In this document: positions 18,683 through 28,263 of the stretch, in pieces
Numbering within the stretch: the first letter of the stretch is position 1
Layout of the letters: each line of letters starts with the position of its first letter
Origin: Streptomyces sp. MUM 178J
GTDB taxonomy: Bacteria > Actinomycetota > Actinomycetes > Streptomycetales > Streptomycetaceae
NCBI RefSeq assembly: GCF_022414575.1
Contig: NZ_JADWYQ010000043.1
Coordinates: forward strand, 1-52,826
Direction: 5' to 3'
Length of the DNA: 52,826 bases
Notes under the pieces: generated by a model
The model's input: the letters and a program-made list of their open reading frames with translations, nothing else
What the model was told of the DNA's origin: nothing
Databases searched by the model: none
Position numbers and translations under genes: made by a program

Positions 18683-18741
18683 CGGCGAGGGTGACGGCGA
18701 CGGCGAGGGTGAGGGTGAGGGTGAGGGCGACGGCGAGGGCC
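18683..18741. repeat. Hexanucleotide GAGGGT/GACGGC microsatellite
   Basis: Imperfect 6-bp units follow the pfkA stop for about 60 bp. Further right, TATATT (18775-18780) lies in a small inverted repeat (CCGTAT/ATACGG) and is a good -10 for the next gene. Confidence 0.75.
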
Positions 18742-18846
18742 GTTCGGCTCGGGGCGCGGACGGGCCGCGGGCCGTATATTCGCGATACGGACACGCGCTG
18801 ACAAGCGTGGCATCCGGCCCGATTGCCCGTCTTGGAGAGGTGTGTC

Positions 18847-19842
18847 GTGGAAGTCCTGGCGTTCGGTGTGCAGGCAGACGAGAAACCGCTGATCGAGAGG
18901 GCCTTCGCGAAGGGCCATGACATCCGGTGCCTGGACGTCTTCCTCACCGAGGACACCGCCCCGCTGGCCGCAGGCCACGAGGCGGTCTCCACCAGCGTCA
19001 ACGCCGATCTGGGCGCACAGGTGCTGAGGATCCTGGCCGACGGCGGGACCCGGATGATCGCCCAGCGTTCCACGGGCTTCAACAACATCGACCTCGACGT
19101 CGCCGGGAGTCTCGGTCTGACCGTCGCCCGCGTCTCGTACTACTCGCCGTACTCCGTCGCCGAGTTCGCCTGGACCCTGGCGATGGCGGTCAACCGCAAC
19201 GTCGTCCGCGCCGCGAGCCGCACCCGGTACTTCGACTTCCGCCTCGACGGGCTGATGGGCCGCGATCTGCGCGGCCGCACGGTCGGCGTGCTCGGCACCG
19301 GGAAGATCGGTGAGGCCTTCACCCGGATCGCCCACGGCTTCGGCGCGCAACTGCTCGGCTGGGACCTCGCGCCCAACGCCGCGTGCGTGGACCTCGGCAT
19401 GAAGTACGTCGAGAAGGAGGAACTGCTGGCCTCCAGCGACCTGGTCAGCCTGCATGTCCCCCTGCTGCCCGCCACCCGTCACCTCCTGGACGCCGAGGCG
19501 CTGCGCATGATGAAGGACGACGCGATCCTGGTGAACACCAGCCGCGGCGGCCTGGTCGACACGGACGCGCTGGTCGACTCGTTGCGTCGGGGCCGCTTCA
19601 CCGGTGTGGGCCTCGACGTGTACGAGGCGGAGGCCGGTCTGTTCTTCCTCGACAGGTCCCTCGAGGCGATCCAGGACGACACCCTGGCCAGGCTGATGAC
19701 GTTCCCGAACGTGCTGGTCACCTCGCACCAGGCGTACTACACCCGGGACGCGGTGATCCAGATCGTCGAGACGACGCGGCGCAATGTCGACGACTACGCG
19801 GCGGGCCGCCGCAGCGACAACACGCTGGTCCCCCGCGCCTAG
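18847..19842 (+). CDS. D-2-hydroxyacid dehydrogenase (D-lactate dehydrogenase-like)
   Basis: 331 residues, the length of fermentative D-lactate dehydrogenases. The Rossmann motif GVLGTGKIGEAF is near residue 147. Catalytic parts are NTSRGGLVDTDAL (Arg), GLDVYEAEAG (Glu) and SHQAYYT (His). It reduces a 2-oxoacid such as pyruvate with NADH. GTG 18847 has GAGAGG upstream; a longer frame from 18823 lacks a ribosome site. It ends next to a repeat-rich spacer. Confidence 0.9.
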   Translation: MEVLAFGVQADEKPLIERAFAKGHDIRCLDVFLTEDTAPLAAGHEAVSTSVNADLGAQVLRILADGGTRMIAQRSTGFNNIDLDVAGSLGLTVARVSYYSPYSVAEFAWTLAMAVNRNVVRAASRTRYFDFRLDGLMGRDLRGRTVGVLGTGKIGEAFTRIAHGFGAQLLGWDLAPNAACVDLGMKYVEKEELLASSDLVSLHVPLLPATRHLLDAEALRMMKDDAILVNTSRGGLVDTDALVDSLRRGRFTGVGLDVYEAEAGLFFLDRSLEAIQDDTLARLMTFPNVLVTSHQAYYTRDAVIQIVETTRRNVDDYAAGRRSDNTLVPRA

Positions 19843-20104
19843 GCCGCACCGGGGCTCCGCCCCGGACCCCGCGCACCGAACTCCCCCGGACTGCTTCCGG
19901 GGCGCCCCAGGCGGGGCTGGAATTCGGAGCAGCCGAACTCCAGCCCGTCCGGCGATTGAGGACACGGCCCTCAGGCCGTTGCGGGGTCTGGGGTCCCGGG
20001 TTTCGGGAAGGGCCTGCCCCCGGTTTCGGGAGCGGGCGGGGAGGGGGAAAGATCCGCGGGGCCCCGCGTCCCGAAGCACGGGCACGCCGCCCCGTCCCCC
20101 GGCT
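19843..20104. repeat. Intergenic mosaic element, second copy
   Basis: The spacer between convergent genes has GGGGCTCCGCCCC just after the first stop, then 19941-19969, which matches 12208-12236 with one difference, then two CGGTTTCGGGA-type blocks. An internal inverted pair, GGCTGGAATTCGG and CCGAACTCCAGCC, spans 19914-19945 and could fold. No gene is seen. Confidence 0.75.
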
Positions 20105-21970
20105 TCACGGCACCAGCACCCCCGCAAGCAGCGACGCCGTCAGCTCCGCGCCCGACGTGGTCAGGACCGACTCCGGGTGGAACTGGACGCCCGCGAAGCC
20201 CGGGCCGCGCAGGGCGTGGACATCGCCCGTCGGAGCGTCGCGGCTCAGTTCGATGCGGTGCATCGCCAGCCCGTCCGCCGTCGCCTCGTCGCAGCGGGCG
20301 GTGAAGCTGTTGTAGAAGCCGACGGTCTCCGGCCGGCCGAAGAAGTCGATCCGTTCCTGGGCCCCCTGGTGGGGGGCGTCCTTGCGGACGATGTCCAGGC
20401 CGAGCTCCGCCGCGAGCAGCTCATGGCCCAGGCAGACGCCCAGCAGCCCATGGCGGTGGCCGTGCAGCAGTTCCCCGGCGAGCCCGCGCAGCAGCCGCAT
20501 CTTGGGATCGGCGGCGTCGGTCGGGTCCCCGGGGCCGGGGCCCAGCACCACCGGGCCCTGATGGGAGAGGACCGCCGCCCGCAGGCCCGGCTCGTCGAAG
20601 CGGCGGACCGCCACCTCAAGGCCGGAGGCCCGCAGCAGATGCGCCAGCATCGAGGTGAAGGTGTCCTCCCCGTCCACCACCAGCGCCCGCCCGGTGAGCC
20701 GTGTGGAGCGGGCCTGCATCCGCAGCCAGAACGGCGCCAGCTGGGCCCGCCGGCCGTCCAGCGCCGCCCGCACCCGGGGGTCTTCGGCCAGCCCGGGCCG
20801 TACGGACTCCTCCCGCGGCCGCCCGGGCCGCACCCCGAGCGCCGCCAGCACCCCCGCCGCCTTGGCGTGTGTCTCGGCGACCTCACCCGCCGGGTCCGAG
20901 TGCCGCACCAGCGTCGCCCCCACCGGCACCCGCACCACGCCCTGCGCGTCGATGTCCGCCGTGCGGATCAGGATCGGCGAGTCCAGGCGCTGCGCCCCTC
21001 CGGCGTCCCTGCCGAGGAGGGCCAGCGCGCCCGCGTAGTAGCCGCGGCCACCCGCCTCGTGCCGGGCGATCACCCGGCAGGCGTTCTCCACCGGCGACCC
21101 GGTGACCGTCGCCGCGAACATGGTCTCCTTCAGCACCTCGCGCACATCGAGCGAGGAGCGTCCCCGCAGCTCGTACTCGGTGTGCGCCAGGTGCGACATC
21201 TCCTTCAGGCGGGGCCCGATCACCACCCCGCCCATGTCGCCGACGGTGCACATCATCTTCAGCTCCTCGTCGACGACCATGGAGAGCTCCTCGCGCTCCT
21301 TGCGGTCGTCGAGGAAGGCCAGCAGGCCCTCTGCCGTCGCACCGCCCTCCGGATAGCGGTAGGTGCCGCTGATCGGGTTCATCACGACCGTGCCCCCGGA
21401 CATCCGCACATGCACCTCGGGGCTCGCGCCGATCAGCGTCCGCTCCCCGGTGTGCACGGCGAACGTCCAGTACGCGCCCCGCTCGCCCTGGAGCAGCCGC
21501 CGCAGCAGGGCGAGCGCGTCGGCGCGGCCGAAGCCGGGGATGCGCCCCGTGTAGGTCCGCCGTACGACGAAGTTCGCTCCTTCACCGGCGCCGATCTCGT
21601 CCCGGACGACCCGCCGGACGATGTCCGCGTACGCCGAGTCCTCGGTGTCAAACCCGCCGTCCTCCACCCGCACCTCATGCGCGGGCAGCCCGGCGAGCAC
21701 CTCGGCCAGCGGCAGCTCGTGCACCTCGTCGGCGACGAGCACGGTCAGCGGCGTGCCGTCGTCGCGGACGTCGAAGCCGCGCTCCCTGATCTGCCGGAAG
21801 GGCACGAGCGCGAGCGACGGCAGCTCGCCGACCGGGATGTCCGCGAGGCGTTCGGCCTCGTGCACGGACCCGATCAGCAGTTCCACGGTGTCGTGGTCGC
21901 CGCCGGGGGTGCGGCGGCGCAGCAGAGCGAACGGAGGGCAGTCGTCCGCCAGCAGCCTTTGGATGATCAT
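20105..21970 (-). CDS. trpEG: Fused anthranilate synthase TrpE-TrpG
   Basis: 621 residues. The first 400 form a chorismate-binding domain with NPISGTYRYPEGG, DEELKMMCTVGD and FAATVTGSPVENA. The rest is a class I glutamine amidotransferase: GPGPGDPTDAADP, GVCLGHE with the nucleophile Cys, and VQFHPES with the catalytic His/Glu. It converts chorismate and glutamine to anthranilate. The usual GHQ of the amidotransferase is GHE here. ATG 21970 has AAGGA 7 nt upstream. Expression is probably controlled by the leader peptide and attenuator upstream. A phenazine PhzE-type function is less likely given the trp leader. Confidence 0.9.
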   Translation of the reverse strand: MIIQRLLADDCPPFALLRRRTPGGDHDTVELLIGSVHEAERLADIPVGELPSLALVPFRQIRERGFDVRDDGTPLTVLVADEVHELPLAEVLAGLPAHEVRVEDGGFDTEDSAYADIVRRVVRDEIGAGEGANFVVRRTYTGRIPGFGRADALALLRRLLQGERGAYWTFAVHTGERTLIGASPEVHVRMSGGTVVMNPISGTYRYPEGGATAEGLLAFLDDRKEREELSMVVDEELKMMCTVGDMGGVVIGPRLKEMSHLAHTEYELRGRSSLDVREVLKETMFAATVTGSPVENACRVIARHEAGGRGYYAGALALLGRDAGGAQRLDSPILIRTADIDAQGVVRVPVGATLVRHSDPAGEVAETHAKAAGVLAALGVRPGRPREESVRPGLAEDPRVRAALDGRRAQLAPFWLRMQARSTRLTGRALVVDGEDTFTSMLAHLLRASGLEVAVRRFDEPGLRAAVLSHQGPVVLGPGPGDPTDAADPKMRLLRGLAGELLHGHRHGLLGVCLGHELLAAELGLDIVRKDAPHQGAQERIDFFGRPETVGFYNSFTARCDEATADGLAMHRIELSRDAPTGDVHALRGPGFAGVQFHPESVLTTSGAELTASLLAGVLVP

Positions 21971-22034
21971 GCGGGTTCCTTCCGGGAGAGAGGGAGGAAC
22001 GGCCGCTTCTCTCCGGGAGACCCGGGAAACAGTG

Positions 22035-22057
22035 AAGGCCGCCCCTCGGGCGGCCTT
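22035..22057 (-). terminator. Trp attenuator hairpin
   Basis: AAGGCCGCCC and GGGCGGCCTT form a perfect 10-bp stem with a 3-nt loop, between the leader peptide stop (22080) and the trpEG start. The U-tract is poor (CACTGTTT follows). Position and stem strength fit the terminator of a trp attenuator. Confidence 0.8.
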
Positions 22058-22079
22058 GGCGATGATGTCGCGCGCTCGG

Positions 22080-22145
22080 TCAGTGGGCCGCCGGGTCTGC
22101 GGTCCACCACCAGTTCTGATTGAGGCACGTCGGCGGCGCGAACAT
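22080..22145 (-). CDS. trpL: Trp operon leader peptide, 21 residues
   Basis: A 21-codon frame on the minus strand runs from ATG 22145 to TGA 22080. It contains three consecutive Trp codons at residues 12-14 (NQNWWWTAD). The terminator hairpin follows about 22 nt after the stop and trpEG after that. This is a classical ribosome-stalling attenuator: charged tRNA-Trp lets the ribosome run on and the terminator forms. The ATG sits 7 nt after TAGGGT (22158-22153), so the leader mRNA is probably leaderless. Similar leaders are known for Streptomyces trpE genes. Confidence 0.92.
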   Translation of the reverse strand: MFAPPTCLNQNWWWTADPAAH

Positions 22146-22152
22146 GCCGCCG

Positions 22153-22158
22153 ACCCTA
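22153..22158 (-). promoter_or_regulatory. -10 box of the trpL-trpEG transcript
   Basis: TAGGGT on the minus strand, 7 nt before ATG 22145. The -35 is weak (TCGGAC region). Confidence 0.55.
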
Positions 22159-22196
22159 GCGCATCCGCCCGCGGCTGTCCGATGCCCGTCCGCTGA

Positions 22197-23630
<1,434 letters not shown>

Positions 23631-23650
23631 GTCGGTGAGTGTGCGCACAC

Positions 23651-23693
23651 CGCCTGTGGGGCGTGGATCCATGTGATCCACGCCCCACAGGCG
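23651..23693 (+). terminator. Strong 19-bp-stem terminator of aroH
   Basis: A perfect 19-bp stem (23651-23669 with 23675-23693) and a 5-nt loop (CATGT) start about 20 nt after the aroH stop. It is followed by TATCCCGGGCTTTT. This is one of the strongest stems in the window. Confidence 0.9.
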
Positions 23694-23726
23694 TATCCCG
23701 GGCTTTTGCGAGCCGCCCCCGGCGGG

Positions 23727-23745
23727 TAAGGTTAGGTTAGCCTTA
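23727..23745. promoter_or_regulatory. Iron box (DmdR/DtxR-type operator) upstream of bfd
   Basis: TAAGGTTAGGTTAGCCTTA agrees with the DtxR-family consensus TTAGGTTAGGCTAACCTAA at 15 of 19 positions. It overlaps a possible -10 (TAAGGT, 23727-23732) that stands 17 bp after TTTTGC. Iron-loaded repressor bound here should shut off bfd when iron is plentiful. Confidence 0.88.
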
Positions 23746-23807
23746 TTGATCAGCGTGCCGGTCGTTTCGCGGCCGGACCGCTCGCATCGGACGGGAGGTG
23801 GATCCGC

Positions 23808-24062
23808 GTGTACGTCTGCTCGTGCTTCGGCATTACGGAGAAGCAGGTCAAGGAGCACGCCGACGCGGGCGCATGCACCCCCCGGCAGATAGCCTCCGCC
23901 AGCAAGGCCGGCACCGACTGCGGCTCCTGCGTCCGCAAGATCCAGTCCCTGCTCGGCCGCGGCGGCTGCCCGCGCCGTGAGCTGCTCGATCAGGGGCTGC
24001 CGGCGCTCACCGCCGGCGCCGGGTCGCCGGACGAGGCCCCGCTGCTCAAAGAAGCCGCCTGA
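23808..24062 (+). CDS. bfd: Bacterioferritin-associated ferredoxin (Bfd-like [2Fe-2S])
   Basis: 84 residues. Four cysteines bind the [2Fe-2S] cluster in the BFD pattern: Cys4 and Cys6 (VCSC), Cys38 and Cys41 (DCGSC). The family reduces and releases iron from bacterioferritin. A 30-residue tail with no motif follows the domain. GTG 23808 begins the VCSC motif properly and GGGAGG lies upstream. The iron box 62 bp upstream predicts induction under iron limitation. The gene is convergent with bfr, with 30 bp between the stops. Confidence 0.92.
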   Translation: MYVCSCFGITEKQVKEHADAGACTPRQIASASKAGTDCGSCVRKIQSLLGRGGCPRRELLDQGLPALTAGAGSPDEAPLLKEAA

Positions 24063-24092
24063 TCGCCTGACCGCAGAGACCGGTTCGGGCTG

Positions 24093-24572
24093 TCAGCTGT
24101 CCGGCTGCTCGATCAGCTGGGCGATGTACAGCGGCTCACCGAGCTTCTCGACCAGCTCCAGCTGGGTGTCGAGATAGTCGATGTGGTGCTCCTCGTCCGC
24201 CAGGATCGACTCGAAGATATTCGCCGAGGTGATGTCGCCCTTGTTGCGCATCAGCTCGATGCCGCGCCTGAGCCGGTCGATCGCCTCCACTTCGATCTGC
24301 CGGTCGGCCTGGAACATCTCGGTCACCGTCTGGCCGACGCGGACGTGGAAGAGGCGCTGGTAGTTCGGCAGGGCGTCGAGGAAGAGGATGCGGTCGGTGA
24401 GCACCTCCGCGTGCTTCATCTCGTCGAACGACTCCGCGCGCGTGTACTTGGCGAGCTTCGTCCAGCCGAAGTTCTCCTGCATCTTCGAATGGAGGAAGTA
24501 CTGGTTGATCGCGGTCAGTTCGGCAGTCAGCTGCTCGTTCAGGAACTCGATGACCTCGGGATCGCCCTGCAT
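24093..24572 (-). CDS. bfr: Bacterioferritin
   Basis: 159 residues. The di-iron ferroxidase ligands are all present: Glu18, Glu51, His54, Glu94, Glu127 and His130. Met52 is the haem ligand at subunit pairs. The protein stores iron as a 24-mer cage. AAGGAG stands properly before ATG 24572. The upstream spacer shows no iron box that I can defend, so regulation may differ from that of bfd. Confidence 0.96.
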   Translation of the reverse strand: MQGDPEVIEFLNEQLTAELTAINQYFLHSKMQENFGWTKLAKYTRAESFDEMKHAEVLTDRILFLDALPNYQRLFHVRVGQTVTEMFQADRQIEVEAIDRLRRGIELMRNKGDITSANIFESILADEEHHIDYLDTQLELVEKLGEPLYIAQLIEQPDS

Positions 24573-24723
24573 CGCAGAGGCTCCTTCCACATGTGACCGG
24601 CAGGTGGGCGCATCCTCGCACCGCGAGCAGGGGTCGTCCAGTAAGTACATGCTTAGTACGAGTTGCCCGAATCGGTGCAGACCCGGTCATGACCACCCCT
24701 TCCTGTCTGTCACCATTGAGGGC

Positions 24724-25356
24724 ATGGGTCAGCCGGAGAGCCGGGAATACCGCGCACCAGAGGAGTCCGTGCTTCCGCCGGGGCAGCGGCTGCAGCGGGG
24801 CTGGCCGGTCACTCACTACGGCCCCGTCCCCAAGTTCAGGCCGGACCGCTGGGAGTTCCGCGTCTTCGGCCACACCGCGGACGGCGACAAACGCTGCTGG
24901 AACCATGAGGAGTTCTCGGCGCTGCCCTTCTCCACCGTCGTCGCCGATCTCCACTGTGTGACGAAGTTCAGCATGGTGGGGGCCGAATGGGGCGGAGTGC
25001 CCGCCCGTACGATCGTGGAGCTCGCCCCTCCGGCGGCCGACGTCACTCATGTGATGGTGTGGGCGGAGTACGGCTTCAGCGCCAATATGCGGCTGTCGGA
25101 CTTCGCCTCCGAGCGCACGATTTTCGCCACCCACAAGGACGGCGAACTGCTCACCGCCGAGCACGGCTTCCCGCTGCGGCTGATCGTGCCGCATCTGTAC
25201 GCCTGGAAGGGGCCCAAATGGGTCCGGGGCGTCGAGTACATGACCGCGGACCGGCGGGGCTTCTGGGAGGAGCGGGGCTACCACAACCTCGGCGACCCCT
25301 GGCGGGAGCAGCGCTACTCCTACCAGGAGGAGCCCGGAGACGGCCCCGAGCTGTAG
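24724..25356 (+). CDS. Sulfite-oxidase-like molybdopterin oxidoreductase
   Basis: 210 residues. The domain is the molybdopterin-binding fold of the sulfite oxidase family, single-domain like YedY but without a Tat signal. The Mo-ligand Cys is in DLHCVTKFS near residue 79. Typical parts are GWPVTHYGPVPKF, VAWGGVPART-like EWGGVPARTIVEL, and PLRLIVPHLYAWKGPKWV. No haem domain is attached. The ATG at 24724 follows GAGGG closely. The substrate is unknown and no partner membrane protein is adjacent. Confidence 0.88.
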   Translation: MGQPESREYRAPEESVLPPGQRLQRGWPVTHYGPVPKFRPDRWEFRVFGHTADGDKRCWNHEEFSALPFSTVVADLHCVTKFSMVGAEWGGVPARTIVELAPPAADVTHVMVWAEYGFSANMRLSDFASERTIFATHKDGELLTAEHGFPLRLIVPHLYAWKGPKWVRGVEYMTADRRGFWEERGYHNLGDPWREQRYSYQEEPGDGPEL

Positions 25357-25384
25357 CTCCCGGGCTCTGCCGCCTCTCGGCCGG

Positions 25385-26248
25385 TCAGCGGAGCTTCTTC
25401 AGCAGGGCGACATCCGCCGTATGGCCCTCCTTGCGGCCCGGCGTCTCGATGATCAGGGGCACCCCCTCGGTCGCCGGATGGCGCATCAGCTCCCGGTACG
25501 GCTCCTCGCCGATATGGCCCGCGCCGATGTTCGCATGCCGGTCCTTGTGGGCCCCGACGACGTCCTTGGAGTCGTTGGCGTGGACGAGTTTCAGCCGCCC
25601 CTCGCCGACGGTCGCCGCCAGCAGGTCCAGAGCCAGCCCCATCCCCTGCGGGGCGGCGAGATCGTGACCTGCGGCGAATGCGTGGCAGGTGTCCAGGCAC
25701 ACGCCGAGCTTCGGATGGAAGTCCAGAGCCTCGAAGTACGGGCCGAAGTCCTCCATCCGGGAGCAGAGCGAGAAGCCCTGCCCGGCCGTCGACTCCAGCA
25801 GCAGAAACGGATCGTCCTCCGCCAGCTCGTCCAACAGCGGCAGCATCCGCTCCCGAACCTGCGCCAGGGCCTCGCCACGCGGCCGCCCCCCGGTCGCGGA
25901 GCCGGTGTGCACCACCACGCCCAGCGCCCCGATGTCCCGTCCCCGGCGCAGTGAGTGCCGCAGCGACTCGGCCGACCGCTCCACGGTGGCCTCCGTGTGC
26001 GAGCCGAAGTTGATCAGATAGGGGGCGTGCACCCAGGCCGACATCCCCTCGGCCGCGCACTCCGCGCGGAACTGCTCGTCCTGTGCCGGGTTCCCCGCAG
26101 GCGTCGCCCACCCCCGCGGATTGGCGACGAACACCTGGACGGCCTCCGCGCCCAGCTCACGGGCATAGCCCAGACCGGTCCTGGCCAGACCGCCCGCCAC
26201 GGGCACATGGCTGCCCACGGGGTTGCGCACACGTTCCACGGATTCCAC
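25385..26248 (-). CDS. nfo: Deoxyribonuclease IV / AP endonuclease family 2
   Basis: 287 residues forming a TIM barrel with zinc ligands: HAPYLIN, VVVHTGS, LLLESTAGQG, GVCLDTCHAFAAGHD, HANDSKD, HKDRHANIGAGHIG and the final IIETPG. All are intact. It nicks DNA 5' to abasic sites and other damaged 3' ends in base excision repair. The GTG start at 26248 has AAGGAA just upstream. The PASTA kinase stop lies 30 bp downstream of this start on the same strand, so read-through from the kinase promoter is likely. Confidence 0.94.
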   Translation of the reverse strand: MESVERVRNPVGSHVPVAGGLARTGLGYARELGAEAVQVFVANPRGWATPAGNPAQDEQFRAECAAEGMSAWVHAPYLINFGSHTEATVERSAESLRHSLRRGRDIGALGVVVHTGSATGGRPRGEALAQVRERMLPLLDELAEDDPFLLLESTAGQGFSLCSRMEDFGPYFEALDFHPKLGVCLDTCHAFAAGHDLAAPQGMGLALDLLAATVGEGRLKLVHANDSKDVVGAHKDRHANIGAGHIGEEPYRELMRHPATEGVPLIIETPGRKEGHTADVALLKKLR

Positions 26249-26279
26249 GTTCCTTGCTCGCTGCCACGGGCCCCGGCTG

Positions 26280-28250
26280 TTACAGGCCCTTGATCCGGAT
26301 GGTGACGGTGCTGCCCTCGGGGGCCTGCTCGCCGCCGTCGACGGACTGGCTCTCCACCTCGTCGCCGAGGAAGGGGAAGTTCTTCTCCACCTTCACTTCA
26401 AAGCCTGCCTGCTTCAGCTTCCGCTCGGCGTCGTCGGCCTTGTCGCCCACCACATCCGGGACCTCGACCATCCGCGGGCCCTTGGAGAGCGTGAGCGTCA
26501 CCGTGTCGCCCCGGGCCGCCTCCGCGCCCTTGCCGGGCGACTGCCGGGCGACCGCCCCAGCATCCTCGGCCGAGTTGATCCGCTCCGGGGCCACCTTCAC
26601 TTCAAAGCCGGCGTCCTTCAGCTCACGGGTGGCGTCGTCCACCGAGTCGCCGACCACGTCCGGCACATCGACCGGCGCGCCCTTGCTGACGGTCAGCGCG
26701 ACGGCCGTGTCGGGGCTGCGCCCGGCGCCCGCTCCCGGCACCGTGCTGATCACCGAGCCCCGCTCGACGTCCTCGCTGAACTCCTCGGTGACGACCCCGG
26801 GCGCGAGACCGGTCTTCTCAAGCTCCCGCTGGGCCTCGGCGAGCGGCAGGCCCTTCAGGTCCGGAACCTTCACGATCTCCGGGCCGCGGGAGACGACGAT
26901 GGTCACAGAGCCGTTGCCCCGGATGCGCTCACCGGTGCCGGGGTCGCTGCTGATCACCGTGCCCCGCTCGACCGTCTCGCTGAAGTCGCGGCGCACCTCC
27001 TTGACGCCGAGACCGGCGTCCCCGAGCCGCTGCCGCGCCTCCTGCTCGGTCTTGCCGATCAACGCGGGGACCCGGGTGAACTGCCCGGAGCCGATGTACC
27101 AGACGCCCGCGCCGACCCCCAGGACCACCAGAACCGCGATCAGCGCTGCGAGCACGCCGCGCCGGGGCATCGGGACCCTGCCGCCGCGCGGCCGGGCCTG
27201 CCCCGGCGGGTGCGGAGGAGGCGGCAGGGGCACCTCGAGTCTGCTGGTGTGGCCGGAATCCGCGGGGGGCGCCCCGGCCCCCGGCTCCATGGGCGCCGTA
27301 CGGGGGATCACACTGGTCATGGCCTCGGGGGAGACCGGGCCCGCGTCCGCCACCGCGTCCCCCGCCGAGTCCCGGGCCTGCGGCGGCACGGCGTCGAGCT
27401 GCTCGTCGCCGAGCGCCGCGCGGGCCTCACGCACCCGGGAGAGCAGCGCCACGGCGTCGTCCGGACGGACGTCGGCATGCCGGGCGGTCGCGCTCGCCAC
27501 CAGCTCGTCCAGCTCGACCGCCAGCCCGGGTACGAGGGCGGAGGGGGCCGGCACATCCTCGTTCAGATGCCGGTAGAGAACCTGGGCCGGAGTGTCCCCG
27601 GCGTACGGCTTGGCCCCGGTCAGCATCTCGTACAGCACGACCCCGCACGCGTACACATCGGCGCGGGTGTCCGCGGTGCCGTGCTCGATCTGCTCCGGAG
27701 CGAGATACGACACGGTGCCCAGCACCGCGCCGGTGGTGCTGGTCACCGACCCCACGGCCCGCACCAGGCCAAAATCTGCGACCTTGACCCTGCCGTCGTC
27801 CCCTATGAGGACGTTCTCCGGCTTCATGTCGCGGTGGACGAACCCCGCCCGGTGCGCGGCGCCCAGCGCGGCCAGCACCGGCTCCAGGATGTCCAGCGCC
27901 GCCCGCGGCTGGAGCGCCCCTCGCTCGCGCAGCACGTCGCGCAGCGTGCAGCCGGCCACGTACTCCATGGCCAGATAGACATACGCACCCTCGGCGCCCT
28001 GGTCGAAGACCCCCACCACATTGGGATGGTCGAGCCGGGCCGCGGACTTGGCCTCGCGGATGAACCGCTCCACGAAGGTGGCGTCGGCGGCGAGAGCGGG
28101 GTGCATGACCTTGAGAGCAAGCACCCGGTCCAGACGGGTGTCGACAGCCCGGTAGACCGTGGCCATGCCGCCGACGGCGATGCGCTCGTCGACTCGGTAG
28201 CGGCCGTCGAGCAGCTGCCCGACGAGGGGGTCCTGAAGGGTCGTATCCAC
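26280..28250 (-). CDS. Membrane Ser/Thr protein kinase with four PASTA repeats
   Basis: 656 residues. Kinase domain about 18-275: glycine loop IAVGGMATVYRA, Lys47, HRDMKPEN with Asp141, DFG at 159-161, activation loop Thr/Ser at 170-173, and APEQ. A Pro-rich juxtamembrane stretch leads to one membrane helix (about 366-386). Four extracellular PASTA repeats follow (about 391-456, 457-525, 526-592, 593-656), which bind muropeptides or lipid II in homologues. I recall PkaF (SCO2110) at this location in S. coelicolor. GTG 28250 fits because it lies 7 nt after TACACT; the reading frame extends further up without support. Confidence 0.93.
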   Translation of the reverse strand: MDTTLQDPLVGQLLDGRYRVDERIAVGGMATVYRAVDTRLDRVLALKVMHPALAADATFVERFIREAKSAARLDHPNVVGVFDQGAEGAYVYLAMEYVAGCTLRDVLRERGALQPRAALDILEPVLAALGAAHRAGFVHRDMKPENVLIGDDGRVKVADFGLVRAVGSVTSTTGAVLGTVSYLAPEQIEHGTADTRADVYACGVVLYEMLTGAKPYAGDTPAQVLYRHLNEDVPAPSALVPGLAVELDELVASATARHADVRPDDAVALLSRVREARAALGDEQLDAVPPQARDSAGDAVADAGPVSPEAMTSVIPRTAPMEPGAGAPPADSGHTSRLEVPLPPPPHPPGQARPRGGRVPMPRRGVLAALIAVLVVLGVGAGVWYIGSGQFTRVPALIGKTEQEARQRLGDAGLGVKEVRRDFSETVERGTVISSDPGTGERIRGNGSVTIVVSRGPEIVKVPDLKGLPLAEAQRELEKTGLAPGVVTEEFSEDVERGSVISTVPGAGAGRSPDTAVALTVSKGAPVDVPDVVGDSVDDATRELKDAGFEVKVAPERINSAEDAGAVARQSPGKGAEAARGDTVTLTLSKGPRMVEVPDVVGDKADDAERKLKQAGFEVKVEKNFPFLGDEVESQSVDGGEQAPEGSTVTIRIKGL

Positions 28251-28257
28251 GCCGTTG

Positions 28258-28263
28258 AGTGTA
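28258..28263 (-). promoter_or_regulatory. -10 box of PASTA kinase gene, leaderless geometry
   Basis: TACACT on the minus strand is followed by 7 nt and GTG 28250, with no Shine-Dalgarno sequence. The possible -35 (TCGGGA) is poor. Confidence 0.5.

Noticed and set aside
24573..24723. Second iron box between bfr and the sulfite-oxidase-like gene
   Set aside because: The TAGTAC/GTAC segments match the DtxR consensus poorly.
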